Source of the DNA: Bacteroidales bacterium
GTDB lineage: Bacteria; Bacteroidota; Bacteroidia; Bacteroidales; UBA932
Assembly (NCBI GenBank): GCA_020026275.1
Contig: JAHHQQ010000009.1
Coordinates: 1-64,000, forward strand
DNA: 64,000 nucleotides
Direction of reading: 5' to 3'
Shown here one piece after another: positions 35,113 to 43,874 of the stretch. The first letter of the stretch is position 1. Each line of letters starts with the position of its first letter. The position numbers and the translations under genes were made by a program. Under the pieces are notes generated by a model that worked only from the letters and a program-made list of their open reading frames with translations, was not told the origin of the DNA and made no database searches.

Positions 35113-35757
35113 ATGAATACCATTGAAGCAATCAAGACACGCAGAAGTTGTCGGAATTATAAGCCCCAGCAGGTGGAGGATGAGAAGTTGGTGAAGATTC
35201 TGGAAGCAGGAACATATGCGCCGACAGGCCACAATACCCAGGAACCGTGGATTGTCGCAGTCCAGAATCCAAAACTGTTGAGCCGGTTGAGACGGATGAA
35301 TCTGCATTTCTGGAATATCCAGACCGGCAGGCTGCCGGAAGGAACCCCCCTTCCCGATGATTTGGAAGAACGGGATTTGTCGGAAGAGGAAGTGGCCGCT
35401 AAGGTCGCTGAAGCAGTGGCGGCCAGCAAATCAGTGGCTGTCAATAATGTTGACACTTATTATGGGGCACCGACTATTGTCTTGGTATTTGCCGAAAGGG
35501 ATAATGTCAATTCGGTCAAAGATGGTTCTTTGGTGTTGGGAACCATGATGTTGGCAGCCCATGAACTGGGTGTCGGAACCTGTTGGATCAATCGTGAGGA
35601 CAAGATGTTTGAGACAGAACAGGGAAAACGGCTGATGAAGAGTTTCGGTCTGCCGGACAATCTGGTCGGAATCGGGGCATTGGCATTAGGATATTGGAAC
35701 ACTATTCCGAAGGATGCCAAAGCTCGCAAGAAGGATTATTTCCGTATTATCAGATAA
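35113..35757 (+). CDS. Nitroreductase-family FMN enzyme
   Basis: A 214-residue flavin oxidoreductase using NAD(P)H. FMN-binding landmarks are IKTRRSCRNY (about 6-15), APTGHNTQEPW (about 38-48), and the C-terminal GTCWINRED and GIGALALGY segments. The true start is ATG 35113, just after a promoter box; an in-frame upstream extension overlaps the previous gene and has no support. The substrate (quinone, nitro-compound or other) is not determined. Confidence 0.9.
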   Translation: MNTIEAIKTRRSCRNYKPQQVEDEKLVKILEAGTYAPTGHNTQEPWIVAVQNPKLLSRLRRMNLHFWNIQTGRLPEGTPLPDDLEERDLSEEEVAAKVAEAVAASKSVAVNNVDTYYGAPTIVLVFAERDNVNSVKDGSLVLGTMMLAAHELGVGTCWINREDKMFETEQGKRLMKSFGLPDNLVGIGALALGYWNTIPKDAKARKKDYFRIIR

Positions 35758-35779
35758 GAGTGAATTTCAAGCAATCTGT

Positions 35780-35808
35780 AAACTCCGGAATTTTTCGGGG
35801 TTTATTTC
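35780..35808 (+). terminator. Weak hairpin after nitroreductase
   Basis: AAACTCCG (35780-35787) pairs with CGGGGTTT (35796-35803, one G-T pair) around an AT-rich loop, followed by ATTTCATTTG. A modest terminator at best. Confidence 0.45.
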
Positions 35809-35823
35809 ATTTGTTGGGAGAAA

Positions 35824-36480
35824 ATGAAGAGCAGCAACGATTTGAAGGACCTGAAAAGAATGTTGAAGACAGAGGCGACTCCTGTCCATGTCCCGGCAGA
35901 GGGGACTGTCCGCAAAACGTCCCCTCGAAAGAGGAAAACCGAAAAGATACAGGTCTCCAGTTCGAATTGTGCTGACGTGCTGGGAATCAAGGTTGGGGGA
36001 CGCGTTGTCCTGATGGATGCCGATATCCATGGGAATGTGACTGAAATCAATGGAAATATGGTCCGTCTCATGACCGATGACGGGTTGATGATGTACGAGA
36101 ACATCTATGATTTGGCAGCGGCGGACCCGGCACAGGAAAAAGCCTTGAAAGACACTGTAGTGAAGAAGGGGGCTTCTTTGGAAAAGGAGAAAAAGAACTT
36201 TGACAAGACAGATGGAAATATGGTGGTAGACCTGCATCTGGAGGCTCTCCCTTGCGGAAGGAACATCAATGAAGGCTGCCAGCTGGAATATCAGATGGAG
36301 GTCTTCAAGCGGGTGATGAGAGAAAATATCAAGCATCGTGGCAAGAAGATTATCTTTATCCATGGTGTGGGAGATGGAATTCTCAAACAAGCTATCTTGA
36401 AGGAACTGGAAGAAGTGTATGCTATGCGTTGTACCTGGAATCCATATCATTCGGGAGCCACTTCTGTCACCATCCGGTAA
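35824..36480 (+). CDS. Smr-domain protein
   Basis: 218 residues. The N-terminal segment is short and basic; a small beta domain at about 55-95 (GIKVGGRVVLMDADIHGNVTEI) matches the DUF2027-type module of Bacteroidota. The C-terminal Smr domain (about 133-218) has the conserved VVDLHLE and the IIFIHGVGDGIL loop. Smr domains are nucleic-acid-binding or nicking modules also found in MutS2. No MutS part is present. Confidence 0.85.
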   Translation: MKSSNDLKDLKRMLKTEATPVHVPAEGTVRKTSPRKRKTEKIQVSSSNCADVLGIKVGGRVVLMDADIHGNVTEINGNMVRLMTDDGLMMYENIYDLAAADPAQEKALKDTVVKKGASLEKEKKNFDKTDGNMVVDLHLEALPCGRNINEGCQLEYQMEVFKRVMRENIKHRGKKIIFIHGVGDGILKQAILKELEEVYAMRCTWNPYHSGATSVTIR

Positions 36481-36499
36481 GAACAGGTAGTCCTGTCTT

Positions 36500-36865
36500 C
36501 TAGTGGACCAGCTTCATACCCATCCATACGGCAAATACACCGGCAGCGACGCTCAATCCGATATAGAGGGCGGAGGTCAGGATTTCGCCCGGGCGCATCA
36601 GAGAAAGACTCTCGTTGGCAAAGGTGCTGAAAGTTGTGAAACCGCCACAGAAACCGGTTATCAGAAGCAATTTCAGGTCCTGTGACAGAAGCCCTTCTGC
36701 TACCAGTCCGGTCAGGAATCCGATCAGGAGACAGCCCAGTATGTTCACGGAAAAGGTGCCGAGAGGAAAGGCGTTGGCCCACCAGCCGGAAATGATTTTG
36801 GAGACAAGATAACGTAATGTGCTTCCTGAAGCACCTCCTAAGGCAATCAATAAAATATTCTTCAT
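36500..36865 (-). CDS. crcB: Fluoride ion exporter CrcB/Fluc
   Basis: A 121-residue four-helix membrane protein that works as a dual-topology dimer to expel fluoride. Signature motifs are GGASGSTLRYLVS near the N-terminus and the GFCGGFTTFSTF loop (about 70-81) that lines the pore. The frame is open well upstream but only MKNILLIALGG is a credible start, about 25 bases after a -7 box. No fluoride riboswitch is seen in the short leader. Confidence 0.94.
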   Translation of the reverse strand: MKNILLIALGGASGSTLRYLVSKIISGWWANAFPLGTFSVNILGCLLIGFLTGLVAEGLLSQDLKLLLITGFCGGFTTFSTFANESLSLMRPGEILTSALYIGLSVAAGVFAVWMGMKLVH

Positions 36866-36889
36866 TATTTCTGTCATTTCTCCAATGCA

Positions 36890-36897
36890 CAAAGTTA
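36890..36897 (-). promoter_or_regulatory. TAACTTTG promoter box for crcB
   Basis: An exact minus-strand -7 box about 25 bases before the crcB start. The -33 element is not obvious. Confidence 0.55.
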
Positions 36898-36980
36898 CAT
36901 GATATTTTCTGATCTGCTCAGTAAATTGAGGGATTCTTGAGATTAGTTCGTATATTGTACCAATTTGACAAAAAGAAGGT

Positions 36981-38060
36981 ATGGCAGTATTGGATTTATA
37001 TCTGGATGGTTCGATTGGGCAACGGAAGATTGCAGGAGAGGAAGTGCATCCGGAAGCCTTGAAATGGTGCAGTTGTTTGCGGAAGATAGTAAAACGGATC
37101 TGTACGAATGAAAGGGAAGGTAGAAAGCGGTCATTCCAAATTCCCTTTTTGTCGGGAAGAGGATTGAATGTCGCTTGTTTTATGTCTGAGTTGGACCGGT
37201 TGGATATTGTCGAGGAACAATCTGGAGAGCCTGTTTCCTTCTTTGGCATGGACTATGAACAGAAATGTGTTTTTGCAGATTTGATGTTCAAGGAAGAAGC
37301 TTTTGCATTGTCTGATAAGATCAGGCAAGTCCCTCAATTGGCTTCTTCTCTTGCATATGACAATCGTATTCTTGCTGGCTTGCTGGCTTTTTATGGAATG
37401 GCTTTGGATAGGGAAGACAAAGAGTGGGAAAATCAGTTGACACCACAGGGAGGATTTGATATTTTCGCTAATTTTCCACATCGCCCCATCTCGACTGTTC
37501 ATTCGACCTGGAATGGTAAAGCGAAGAGAGGAGATGTTCTGCTGACTTTGCCGAAGCATGGTTGTCCTTGGCTTTTTGCCAATCTTAATCCGAGGTACAC
37601 TCATAAGATGGGACATCTTGCAGTCATGACGAAAGATATTGATGAAAGTTCAAACAAATATGGCAGATGTACGGTAGAATGCATGCTGCAGAAAGGTGTT
37701 CATGAACGGACCATGAAGAACTGGGATACTCCTCATTATGTTCTTGGACTTCAGCGGGTCAGGTGGCATTGGAACTGGAAAAGAGAAAAAAGCGTATTGA
37801 GAAGAGAGACAATTCCAGTGGAAAAACCATCTGCGTTGGCGGATATTGCAGAGAAGTATATTGGAAGGGCTTATGTGCGTTGGTATGAAGTGGTGGTTTG
37901 CAAATGGGCCGCACCTGAACGTTTCACTTGCAGTACCTTGATCTGGTGGTGTGCCAAGGAAGCTTATGGCTTTTCAGTTTCCAATTGGTTGTATGCTTTT
38001 GCAACTCCGGCAGATATACTCAGGAATCCATCTACCTACATTAAAGCGGAGGTGAAGTAG
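36981..38060 (+). CDS. Probable permuted papain-fold (NlpC/P60-like) cysteine hydrolase
   Basis: 359 residues, no signal peptide. The N-terminal 165 residues are unfamiliar. The C-terminal half has the order His-first, Cys-last seen in YiiX/YebB-type permuted NlpC/P60 enzymes: RGDVLLTLP (about 180-188), KMGHLAVMT with H212, and FTCSTLIWWCAKEAYG with C317. It is probably an amidase or peptidase acting on amide-linked lipids or peptides; the substrate is unknown. It ends 1 base before the SDR gene, whose ribosome site lies in its 3' end. Confidence 0.6.
   Translation: MAVLDLYLDGSIGQRKIAGEEVHPEALKWCSCLRKIVKRICTNEREGRKRSFQIPFLSGRGLNVACFMSELDRLDIVEEQSGEPVSFFGMDYEQKCVFADLMFKEEAFALSDKIRQVPQLASSLAYDNRILAGLLAFYGMALDREDKEWENQLTPQGGFDIFANFPHRPISTVHSTWNGKAKRGDVLLTLPKHGCPWLFANLNPRYTHKMGHLAVMTKDIDESSNKYGRCTVECMLQKGVHERTMKNWDTPHYVLGLQRVRWHWNWKREKSVLRRETIPVEKPSALADIAEKYIGRAYVRWYEVVVCKWAAPERFTCSTLIWWCAKEAYGFSVSNWLYAFATPADILRNPSTYIKAEVK
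38048..38055 (+). promoter_or_regulatory. Strong Shine-Dalgarno before the SDR gene
   Basis: GGAGGTGA lies 6 bases before the ATG at 38062, within the last codons of the preceding gene. Confidence 0.55.
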
Positions 38061-38061
38061 A

Positions 38062-38919
38062 ATGGAAAAGAAAAATGCAATCATAACAGGAGCAGATGGG
38101 GGTATGGGACGGGAAATTACGCTTGCTTTAGCCGAAGCCGGTTATCATGTCATCATGTTGTGTTATTCTGCCCAGATGGGCGAAGATTGTATCCGGGAAT
38201 TGAGAAAGAAGACCGACCGGGGCGAAATGGAAGTGATGCAGGTGGATCTGTCTTCCATGAAGTCTGTGGAACAGGTCGCCGATCAGATTATTGCCCGGGG
38301 AAAGCCGATCAATCTGCTCATGAACAATGCAGGTATGCTGGCAAGACAGCTGGTCCGTACGGAAGACGGCTTTGAGAAAACTGTTGCCGTCAATTATGTG
38401 GCTCCTTATTTTCTGACGAGAAAATTATTGCCTCTGATGCATTGTGGCAGCCGGGTCGTGAGCATGATTTCTTGCTCCTATGTCAAGGGAAAGCTGGGCC
38501 CTCATTTCTTCTCGCACGGCAAGGAAGGAGAATTTTCAAGGATCCCGGTTTACAGCAATACCAAATTGGCTCTATGGTATTTCACAAGTGAACTGGCAAG
38601 AAGAGTCCGGAATAGAGGAATTCTGGTCAATGCCGCCGATCCGGGAATCGTCAGTACGGAAATTATCCGTATGCACAAATGGTTTGATGTGTTGACAGAC
38701 CATATTTACCGTCCATTCATTCGGACTCCTCGTCAGGGGGCGGATATGGCCATCAGGTTGTTGTTGGATCCGGATTTTCAACAGGTGAGCGGTGGCGTTT
38801 TCCATTCTGGTCGGCAGAAGAAGGTCCGTCGGAAATTCAGCCGCCCCGAAAAGATGCTGGCGCTGTGGAATGAAACGGAGAACCGTTTGAAACAGATGGG
38901 GCATGTCCTGCTTGATTGA
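38062..38919 (+). CDS. Short-chain dehydrogenase/reductase
   Basis: A 285-residue NAD(P)-dependent oxidoreductase. Rossmann motif TGADGGMG (about 9-16), NNAG (about 93-96), the catalytic tyrosine and lysine in YSNTK, and the upstream serine region MISCSYVKG are all present. It extends beyond the classical 250 residues with a short basic C-terminal tail, resembling retinol-dehydrogenase-like members. It appears to share a transcript with the hydrolase before it and arginine deiminase 30 bases after it. The substrate is unknown. Confidence 0.88.
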   Translation: MEKKNAIITGADGGMGREITLALAEAGYHVIMLCYSAQMGEDCIRELRKKTDRGEMEVMQVDLSSMKSVEQVADQIIARGKPINLLMNNAGMLARQLVRTEDGFEKTVAVNYVAPYFLTRKLLPLMHCGSRVVSMISCSYVKGKLGPHFFSHGKEGEFSRIPVYSNTKLALWYFTSELARRVRNRGILVNAADPGIVSTEIIRMHKWFDVLTDHIYRPFIRTPRQGADMAIRLLLDPDFQQVSGGVFHSGRQKKVRRKFSRPEKMLALWNETENRLKQMGHVLLD

Positions 38920-38949
38920 GAATGAACAGAACAATAAAATAGAAACACT

Positions 38950-40224
38950 ATGACATATAACCAAAGATTGAAAATCAACATCCAGTCTGAGATAGGAAAA
39001 TTGGATGCTGTCTTATTGCACCGACCTGGAGCTGAGGTGGAAAACATGACTCCGAGAATGGCTCAGAGGGCCTTATATAGCGATATCCTGAATTTGTCCA
39101 TTGCACAGGAAGAGTACAGTCAGTTGGATGGGGTGCTGTCCAAAGTGGCCGACGTCTTCTATGTGGATGATTTATTGAAGGAAGTTTTGGACAGACCGGA
39201 AGAGAAAGAGGCACTAATCAGCAGAATCTGCAAACTGGAAGAAAAACCGGAACTGTACGGCCAGCTGATGGACATGAGTTCCAAGAAACTGGTTCGTGTC
39301 TTGATAGAAGGATTGCCTGCCGAAATCAATACGCTGACCTCTTTCTTGAATGAGGATTTCTATGCCCTGTTTCCTTTGTATAATTTCTATTTCACAAGAG
39401 ACTCGTCTGTCACCATAGGAAATCATGCTCTGATCTGCAAGATGGCCAACAAGGTGCGTACCCGTGAATCTCTCATCATGGAAGCCATCTACAGGAACAG
39501 TGGCAAATTTGATTGCAGCATCATCAATTCCTTTGATGCCCAGCCGGAAAATGAGCGCTTCTTCATTGAAGGAGGGGATATAGCAATTGTCCGCGATGAC
39601 ATTATTGTAATTGGCAATGGCATGAGAACCAGTACTTTAGGTATTGATATGCTCGTGGCACGGTTGGCTGCATATGCACCAGAAGGACGGCGACACATTA
39701 TTGTACAGCAACTTCCAGATGCCCCGGAATCGTTTATTCATCTGGATATGGTTTTCACTATGCTGGATCGAGATTGTTGTATGGTATTTGAACCACTTAT
39801 TCTTCGGGATAATCAATATCAGACTGTGCATATTGAGATTGAAGACGGGAAGGTTGTGAAGATCCGGAATGTCTCGAATATTCTGGCTGTATTGAAAAAT
39901 CTCGGAATGGACTTGAAGCCGGTCATTTGTGGTGGTAAGAGTGACGAATGGGATCAGGAGAGGGAACAGTGGCACAGTGGGGCCAATTTCTTTTCTTTTG
40001 CTCCTGGAAAAGTGATTTCATATGCACGTAATACACATACACTCAATGAATTGGATAAGAATGGATTTGAGATTGTTCCAGCATCGGAGGTTATTGTCGG
40101 GGCTGTTGATATTTTGGGAGATCAGAAATATGTCGTTACGCTAGAGGGCTCTGAACTGCCAAGAGGAGGCGGTGGCGCCAGGTGTATGACTATGCCTCTT
40201 TCCCGTCAGAAAGTGGACTGGTAG
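38950..40224 (+). CDS. arcA: Arginine deiminase
   Basis: Hydrolyses L-arginine to citrulline and ammonia. 424 residues. Motifs for guanidino binding and catalysis are FTRDSSVTIG, FIEGGDIAIV and the C-terminal GGARCMTMPL with nucleophile C412. No ornithine carbamoyltransferase, carbamate kinase or antiporter follows, so a full ADI energy pathway is not encoded here. A terminator comes directly after it. Confidence 0.93.
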   Translation: MTYNQRLKINIQSEIGKLDAVLLHRPGAEVENMTPRMAQRALYSDILNLSIAQEEYSQLDGVLSKVADVFYVDDLLKEVLDRPEEKEALISRICKLEEKPELYGQLMDMSSKKLVRVLIEGLPAEINTLTSFLNEDFYALFPLYNFYFTRDSSVTIGNHALICKMANKVRTRESLIMEAIYRNSGKFDCSIINSFDAQPENERFFIEGGDIAIVRDDIIVIGNGMRTSTLGIDMLVARLAAYAPEGRRHIIVQQLPDAPESFIHLDMVFTMLDRDCCMVFEPLILRDNQYQTVHIEIEDGKVVKIRNVSNILAVLKNLGMDLKPVICGGKSDEWDQEREQWHSGANFFSFAPGKVISYARNTHTLNELDKNGFEIVPASEVIVGAVDILGDQKYVVTLEGSELPRGGGGARCMTMPLSRQKVDW

Positions 40225-40247
40225 CAAAAAACGGCAAATGAACTGAA

Positions 40248-40285
40248 CCCCGAAAGTTAGAAATAAACTTTCGGGATTTTCTTTT
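40248..40285 (+). terminator. Intrinsic terminator after arcA
   Basis: CCCGAAAGTT (40248-40257) pairs with AACTTTCGGG (40266-40275), followed by ATTTTCTTTT. Confidence 0.88.
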
Positions 40286-40304
40286 AGGGATCAGTATGGA
40301 AACT

Positions 40305-42626
40305 TTAGAGGATATCCGCTTCCTCCCAGACCTTTCCCTGGAAACAATGGATATTCAGCTGCTCGGTGCCACAGCGCATCGTGAAGTCTCCTTCTTCCAG
40401 TCTCCATTTTCCGTCCAGTCCGACGAAAGCCAGATCACTTGCTTTCACGACCATGCTGACACGGGTCTTCTGTACAGGTTCCAACTCCACTTTCTCAAAA
40501 TTCCTCAGACGGATGGCATCTGGAATGGAACTGGCGACCAGATCGCTTGAGTAGAGGAGGACAGCTTCTTTTCCTTTGCAGGAACCGACATTTTCCACAT
40601 CTATGGTGAAGGTCAGTTCATCTTCTGCCGTAAATTCCTTCCGGTCCACCTGGAAGTTGCTGTATCGGAACTGGGTATAGCTCAAACCATAGCCGAAAGG
40701 CCATTGGATGTCAATATCCGCACTGTAATTGTATTGTCCAGCCATAGTGCTGACCTGTTCGCTGACCTTGAAATCGTAGGTAGTCAGAGAGTTGGCATAT
40801 CTCGGATAGGTGAAAGGCAAACGGCCGCTGAAGTTCTCCTGTCCGGAAAGCAGCAGCGCCAGCGCGTCACCTCCGTAATTGCTTGGCAGCAGAATGTCCA
40901 CCACAGCCTCTGCAAGTGGCTCTATTTCGTGGACGAGACGAGGTCTGCCTTCGTTGAGTATCAGAATGATTGGTTTGCCAGTGCGTGACAGCGACTGGAT
41001 CAGCTCGACTTGGTTTCTGGAAAGATGCAGGTCATCCAGATTGCCGGGAGTCTCGCAGTAGGAGTTCTCACCGATGCAGGCGACAATGACATCGGCTCTG
41101 CTGGCGGCGGCGACGGCTTTGCCGATTTCGGGAGTTTTCTCTTCCCACCAGTTCCCGTTTTCACGCCAGGTGACACCGGGTTCGTACATGACCTGGTCTG
41201 CCCCGAAGGTGTTGCGGAGTGCTTCGTAGATGGTATGGTATGGCTGAGCGAACTCATCTGCCCGGTCTCCGCTCCAGCTGTAGGACCAGCCTCCGTTGAG
41301 GCAGCGCATGCTGTTGGCATTCGGACCGGTCAGCAGGATCCGGGTTTCTTTTTTCAATGGGAGCAGCTGTTTCTCGTTCTTCAGAAGCACTTCTGATTCG
41401 ATGGCCGCCTCCAGAGAGGTCTGGGCAAATTCTTCACACGCGAATCGGTCATATCCCAGGGCAGTGTCCCAGGTCGGCTGGTTGAAAAGCCCCAGACGGA
41501 ATTTCAGATGGAGGATGCGTCGTACCGCATCGTCTATTCTGGAAAGAGGGACTTTCTTCTCTTCCACCAGTTCCACCAGGTCGGTGCAGAACTGCGTCTC
41601 GAAAGGAGTCATCGCCATGTCGATACCGGCATTGATCGCCAACCGGACTGCATCTTTCTTGCTGGTGGCGATATGCTCTCTTTCATAGAGGTTGTTGATG
41701 TCGTTCCAGTCGGTGACAATCATGCCGTCCCAGTTGAGGCCTTCTTTCAGCCAGCCGGTCAGCAGTTCTTTGTTGGCATGGACAGGCAGACCGTTGACAC
41801 TCGCCGAATTGACCATAATAGTAAGGGCACCATTCCTGACCGCTTCCTTGAAAGGCGCGAAATGCTTTTCTCTCAGGACCGCTTCCGGGATGGCGGCTGG
41901 AGTCCGGTCTTTTCCGGAGGTCGGGACTCCATAGCCCATGTAATGTTTCATGCAGGCTGCCACATGATAGGCATCAATGTGGTTGGGTTCGTCGCCCTGG
42001 TAACCTTTGACCGTCATCAGCCCCATCTGTGCGCTGACGTAAGGGTCTTCTCCATAGTTCTCCCACATTCTTGGCCAGCGAGGGTCCCTGCCCAGATCGA
42101 CGACCGGTGAGAAGGTCCATGGAATACCACAGGCTCTGGTCTCATAGGCCCCGATTTCGGCACATTTTCTGGCAAGCTCACGGTTGAAAGTGGCTGCCAT
42201 GTTGATTCCCTGTGGAAACAAGGTGGCACCGACCGTATAGGAGGCACCGTGAATCTGGTCTACTCCATAGACGGTCGGAAGACCTGTCTTCGCCAGAGAA
42301 TTCTGCTGGACATCCTCAATGTATCGAGACCATACTTCTTTGGGCTGGCCCACTCCGAAAGGAATGTTCAGGATGGAACCGACCTTGTATTTTCCGAACA
42401 CCTCGTCCATCTTCTCTTGGCTGAGAGCGGTGTTCTCCGGATTGTTGATGACCGTAGCGGTCAGCTGGCACATCTGTCCCACTTTCTCTGTCAGGGTCAG
42501 GTGGCTGAGTATCTGTTCAATTTTCTTCTCCATTTCCGGGTCCTGGGGAATGGCTGGAGAAATGGCATCCCTGCCTCCCATGCAGGAGGTCAGACCCAGC
42601 AGTAGCAATAGTCTTGATTTTTTCAT
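40305..42626 (-). CDS. GH3 beta-glucosidase-type lipoprotein
   Basis: Exo-acting glycoside hydrolase of family 3, 773 residues from the preferred ATG. Signal with lipobox GLTSC, then the TIM-barrel domain (about 35-370) with GVDQIHG, KHYMGYG and nucleophile D306 in MIVTDWND. The alpha/beta sandwich (about 400-620) has the IGENSYCETPGNLDDL segment that should supply the acid/base glutamate. The C-terminal fibronectin III-like domain is at about 660-770. The frame opens 31 codons earlier, but that would cross the terminator hairpin at 42641-42669. Likely acts on beta-glucosides or xylosides in the periplasm or at the surface; substrate unresolved. Confidence 0.92.
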   Translation of the reverse strand: MKKSRLLLLLGLTSCMGGRDAISPAIPQDPEMEKKIEQILSHLTLTEKVGQMCQLTATVINNPENTALSQEKMDEVFGKYKVGSILNIPFGVGQPKEVWSRYIEDVQQNSLAKTGLPTVYGVDQIHGASYTVGATLFPQGINMAATFNRELARKCAEIGAYETRACGIPWTFSPVVDLGRDPRWPRMWENYGEDPYVSAQMGLMTVKGYQGDEPNHIDAYHVAACMKHYMGYGVPTSGKDRTPAAIPEAVLREKHFAPFKEAVRNGALTIMVNSASVNGLPVHANKELLTGWLKEGLNWDGMIVTDWNDINNLYEREHIATSKKDAVRLAINAGIDMAMTPFETQFCTDLVELVEEKKVPLSRIDDAVRRILHLKFRLGLFNQPTWDTALGYDRFACEEFAQTSLEAAIESEVLLKNEKQLLPLKKETRILLTGPNANSMRCLNGGWSYSWSGDRADEFAQPYHTIYEALRNTFGADQVMYEPGVTWRENGNWWEEKTPEIGKAVAAASRADVIVACIGENSYCETPGNLDDLHLSRNQVELIQSLSRTGKPIILILNEGRPRLVHEIEPLAEAVVDILLPSNYGGDALALLLSGQENFSGRLPFTYPRYANSLTTYDFKVSEQVSTMAGQYNYSADIDIQWPFGYGLSYTQFRYSNFQVDRKEFTAEDELTFTIDVENVGSCKGKEAVLLYSSDLVASSIPDAIRLRNFEKVELEPVQKTRVSMVVKASDLAFVGLDGKWRLEEGDFTMRCGTEQLNIHCFQGKVWEEADIL

Positions 42627-42640
42627 GGCTGCAAAGAGAG

Positions 42641-42669
42641 AAAAAGGAGACTTGTGCAAGCAAGTCTCC
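42641..42669 (-). terminator. Intrinsic terminator between the EEP gene and GH3
   Basis: A perfect 9-bp stem GGAGACTTG (42646-42654) / CAAGTCTCC (42661-42669) followed on the minus strand by TTTTTC. It lies 7 bases after the EEP stop, so GH3 probably has its own promoter. Confidence 0.8.
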
Positions 42670-42675
42670 AATGGA

Positions 42676-43569
42676 TTATTTTCTGTATTGGAAAACGGCA
42701 CGGACACCGCGGTGGTCAAAGATCCATGGCTTCAGAACAATGTCCGAAGTCTCAGTGGATTCTCCTACGACCTTGCATTCCTTGACTTTGGTCTTCTTGC
42801 CAGTCTTGTACAGGATGAGATCGATACGGTCTTTGGTATCTTTCTCCACCGGCTTGGAGCTCCAGGTGAATCCAGGATGTTTGACCGGGTTGGGATGGAT
42901 GGTACGATAGGCATCTCCCTTGAAACCGGCATCGTACAGGCTCTTGGTGGCCGCCCATGGAAGGACGCAGGCAGAAAGCCCTGCTTTGGTTGTCTGCTCT
43001 GTCCAGTCCAGCCAAGATGGCTCGTTGAAATCTCCGCAGAGGATGATGTTGTCCGTTTCAGCGGAAAGGATGTCTTCCAGAAGGAGATCCACCATTTCCT
43101 GACGGGCTTTCTTGTTCTGCTCATACACTTGCTGAGGGTCTGCATTGGCTTTGGATTTTCCGTAGTCGATGCCGTTGAGCTGATAAGGGCCATAAGGCTT
43201 GTGGGCGGCGTGGCAGTTCATGACCAGCACCTTCACTCCATCTCCCAGGTCAATGTAGATACCGTAGCTGTGAGGAGTCTTGCCGACAAATGGATATTTG
43301 GAAATGATACAGACAGGGCCCTTCCTGTTGTTGGCGCTGAAATGGACATGCAGTCCGGCATCCTTGAAAGCGGTAGAATCCAAATGACGGCTTTCCTGAG
43401 TGCACAGGACGTCCACGTCCATTTTCTTGAAATGATCAATCACTTCAGGAGCCTGCTTGCCCCAAATGTTCTGGGTGCCGATAATGAAATTCTTCTGGAT
43501 TCTCCGAGCTTCAGACAATCCGGAAATGGACAACAGAAGGGTAACCAGTAGCATCAATCTATATTTCAT
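42676..43569 (-). CDS. Exported endonuclease/exonuclease/phosphatase-fold protein
   Basis: 297 residues with a Sec signal (about 1-21, LSEARR). The EEP fold is shown by GTQNIWGK (about 31-38), LCTQESR (metal-binding Glu), NCHAAH, ILCGDFNEPSWL (catalytic Asp/Asn) and the C-terminal DHRGVRAVF with the general-base histidine. Family members hydrolyse phosphodiesters from nucleic acids to sphingomyelin or phosphoinositides; export suggests scavenging of phosphate or an extracellular ligand. It precedes GH3 in the same direction but a terminator intervenes. Confidence 0.85.
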   Translation of the reverse strand: MKYRLMLLVTLLLSISGLSEARRIQKNFIIGTQNIWGKQAPEVIDHFKKMDVDVLCTQESRHLDSTAFKDAGLHVHFSANNRKGPVCIISKYPFVGKTPHSYGIYIDLGDGVKVLVMNCHAAHKPYGPYQLNGIDYGKSKANADPQQVYEQNKKARQEMVDLLLEDILSAETDNIILCGDFNEPSWLDWTEQTTKAGLSACVLPWAATKSLYDAGFKGDAYRTIHPNPVKHPGFTWSSKPVEKDTKDRIDLILYKTGKKTKVKECKVVGESTETSDIVLKPWIFDHRGVRAVFQYRK

Positions 43570-43635
43570 GTCTTGTTTGTTTTAGTTTGCTGTTATGTTT
43601 TGCACAATATAATGAATCTTTGTCTCAAAAAAGTC

Positions 43636-43783
43636 TTATTCCAGACGGACGGTCGCCGCTGATACCGGAGACAAGGTAATCTTGTCTGTTTTCTTGCCGA
43701 TGTGGAAACGGACTTTCCTTTCGGTCTGGAAGATGATTTCTGCCTGCTCTGCTCCCATGGATTCCAGCAGTTCAGCCAAAAAT
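43636..43783 (-). pseudogene. Short C-terminal relic of an unidentified protein
   Basis: A minus-strand frame of about 48 codons ends TATVRLE-type (SPVSAATVRLE, stop at 43636) and is open only from the foot of the large hairpin at 43782. An in-frame TGA lies just upstream within the hairpin. The regular strand-rich ending resembles the last beta domain of a glycoside hydrolase. No RBS or good start is present, so it looks like the tail of a gene whose front was deleted. A very small real gene is possible. Confidence 0.35.
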
Positions 43784-43832
43784 CAACATGATATTGATAC
43801 AACCTGCAATCGATATCATGTTGATGTATTTT
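43782..43832. terminator. Large bidirectional hairpin after the G1P dehydrogenase
   Basis: ATCAACATGATAT (43782-43794) pairs perfectly with ATATCATGTTGAT (43813-43825); the stem extends by GAT/ATC beyond one mismatch. It is followed by TTTTTG on the minus strand and by a T-run on the plus strand. On the minus strand it would terminate the dehydrogenase gene. Confidence 0.7.
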
Positions 43833-43874
43833 TTGTGCAGATTGATCAAAGGATTTTCTGCTGTATGGCGATAA

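Noticed and set aside
36866..36980. Fluoride riboswitch before crcB
   Set aside because: The leader after the -7 box is only about 20 bases and shows no fluoride-aptamer pseudoknot.
36866..37249. Extension of crcB to an upstream start giving 249 codons
   Set aside because: The extra part is antisense to the 36981 gene and crosses a promoter box; CrcB proteins are about 120 residues.
42319..43551. 410-codon plus-strand frame across GH3 and EEP genes
   Set aside because: Crosses two minus-strand genes with complete active-site motifs and a terminator; a chance long frame.
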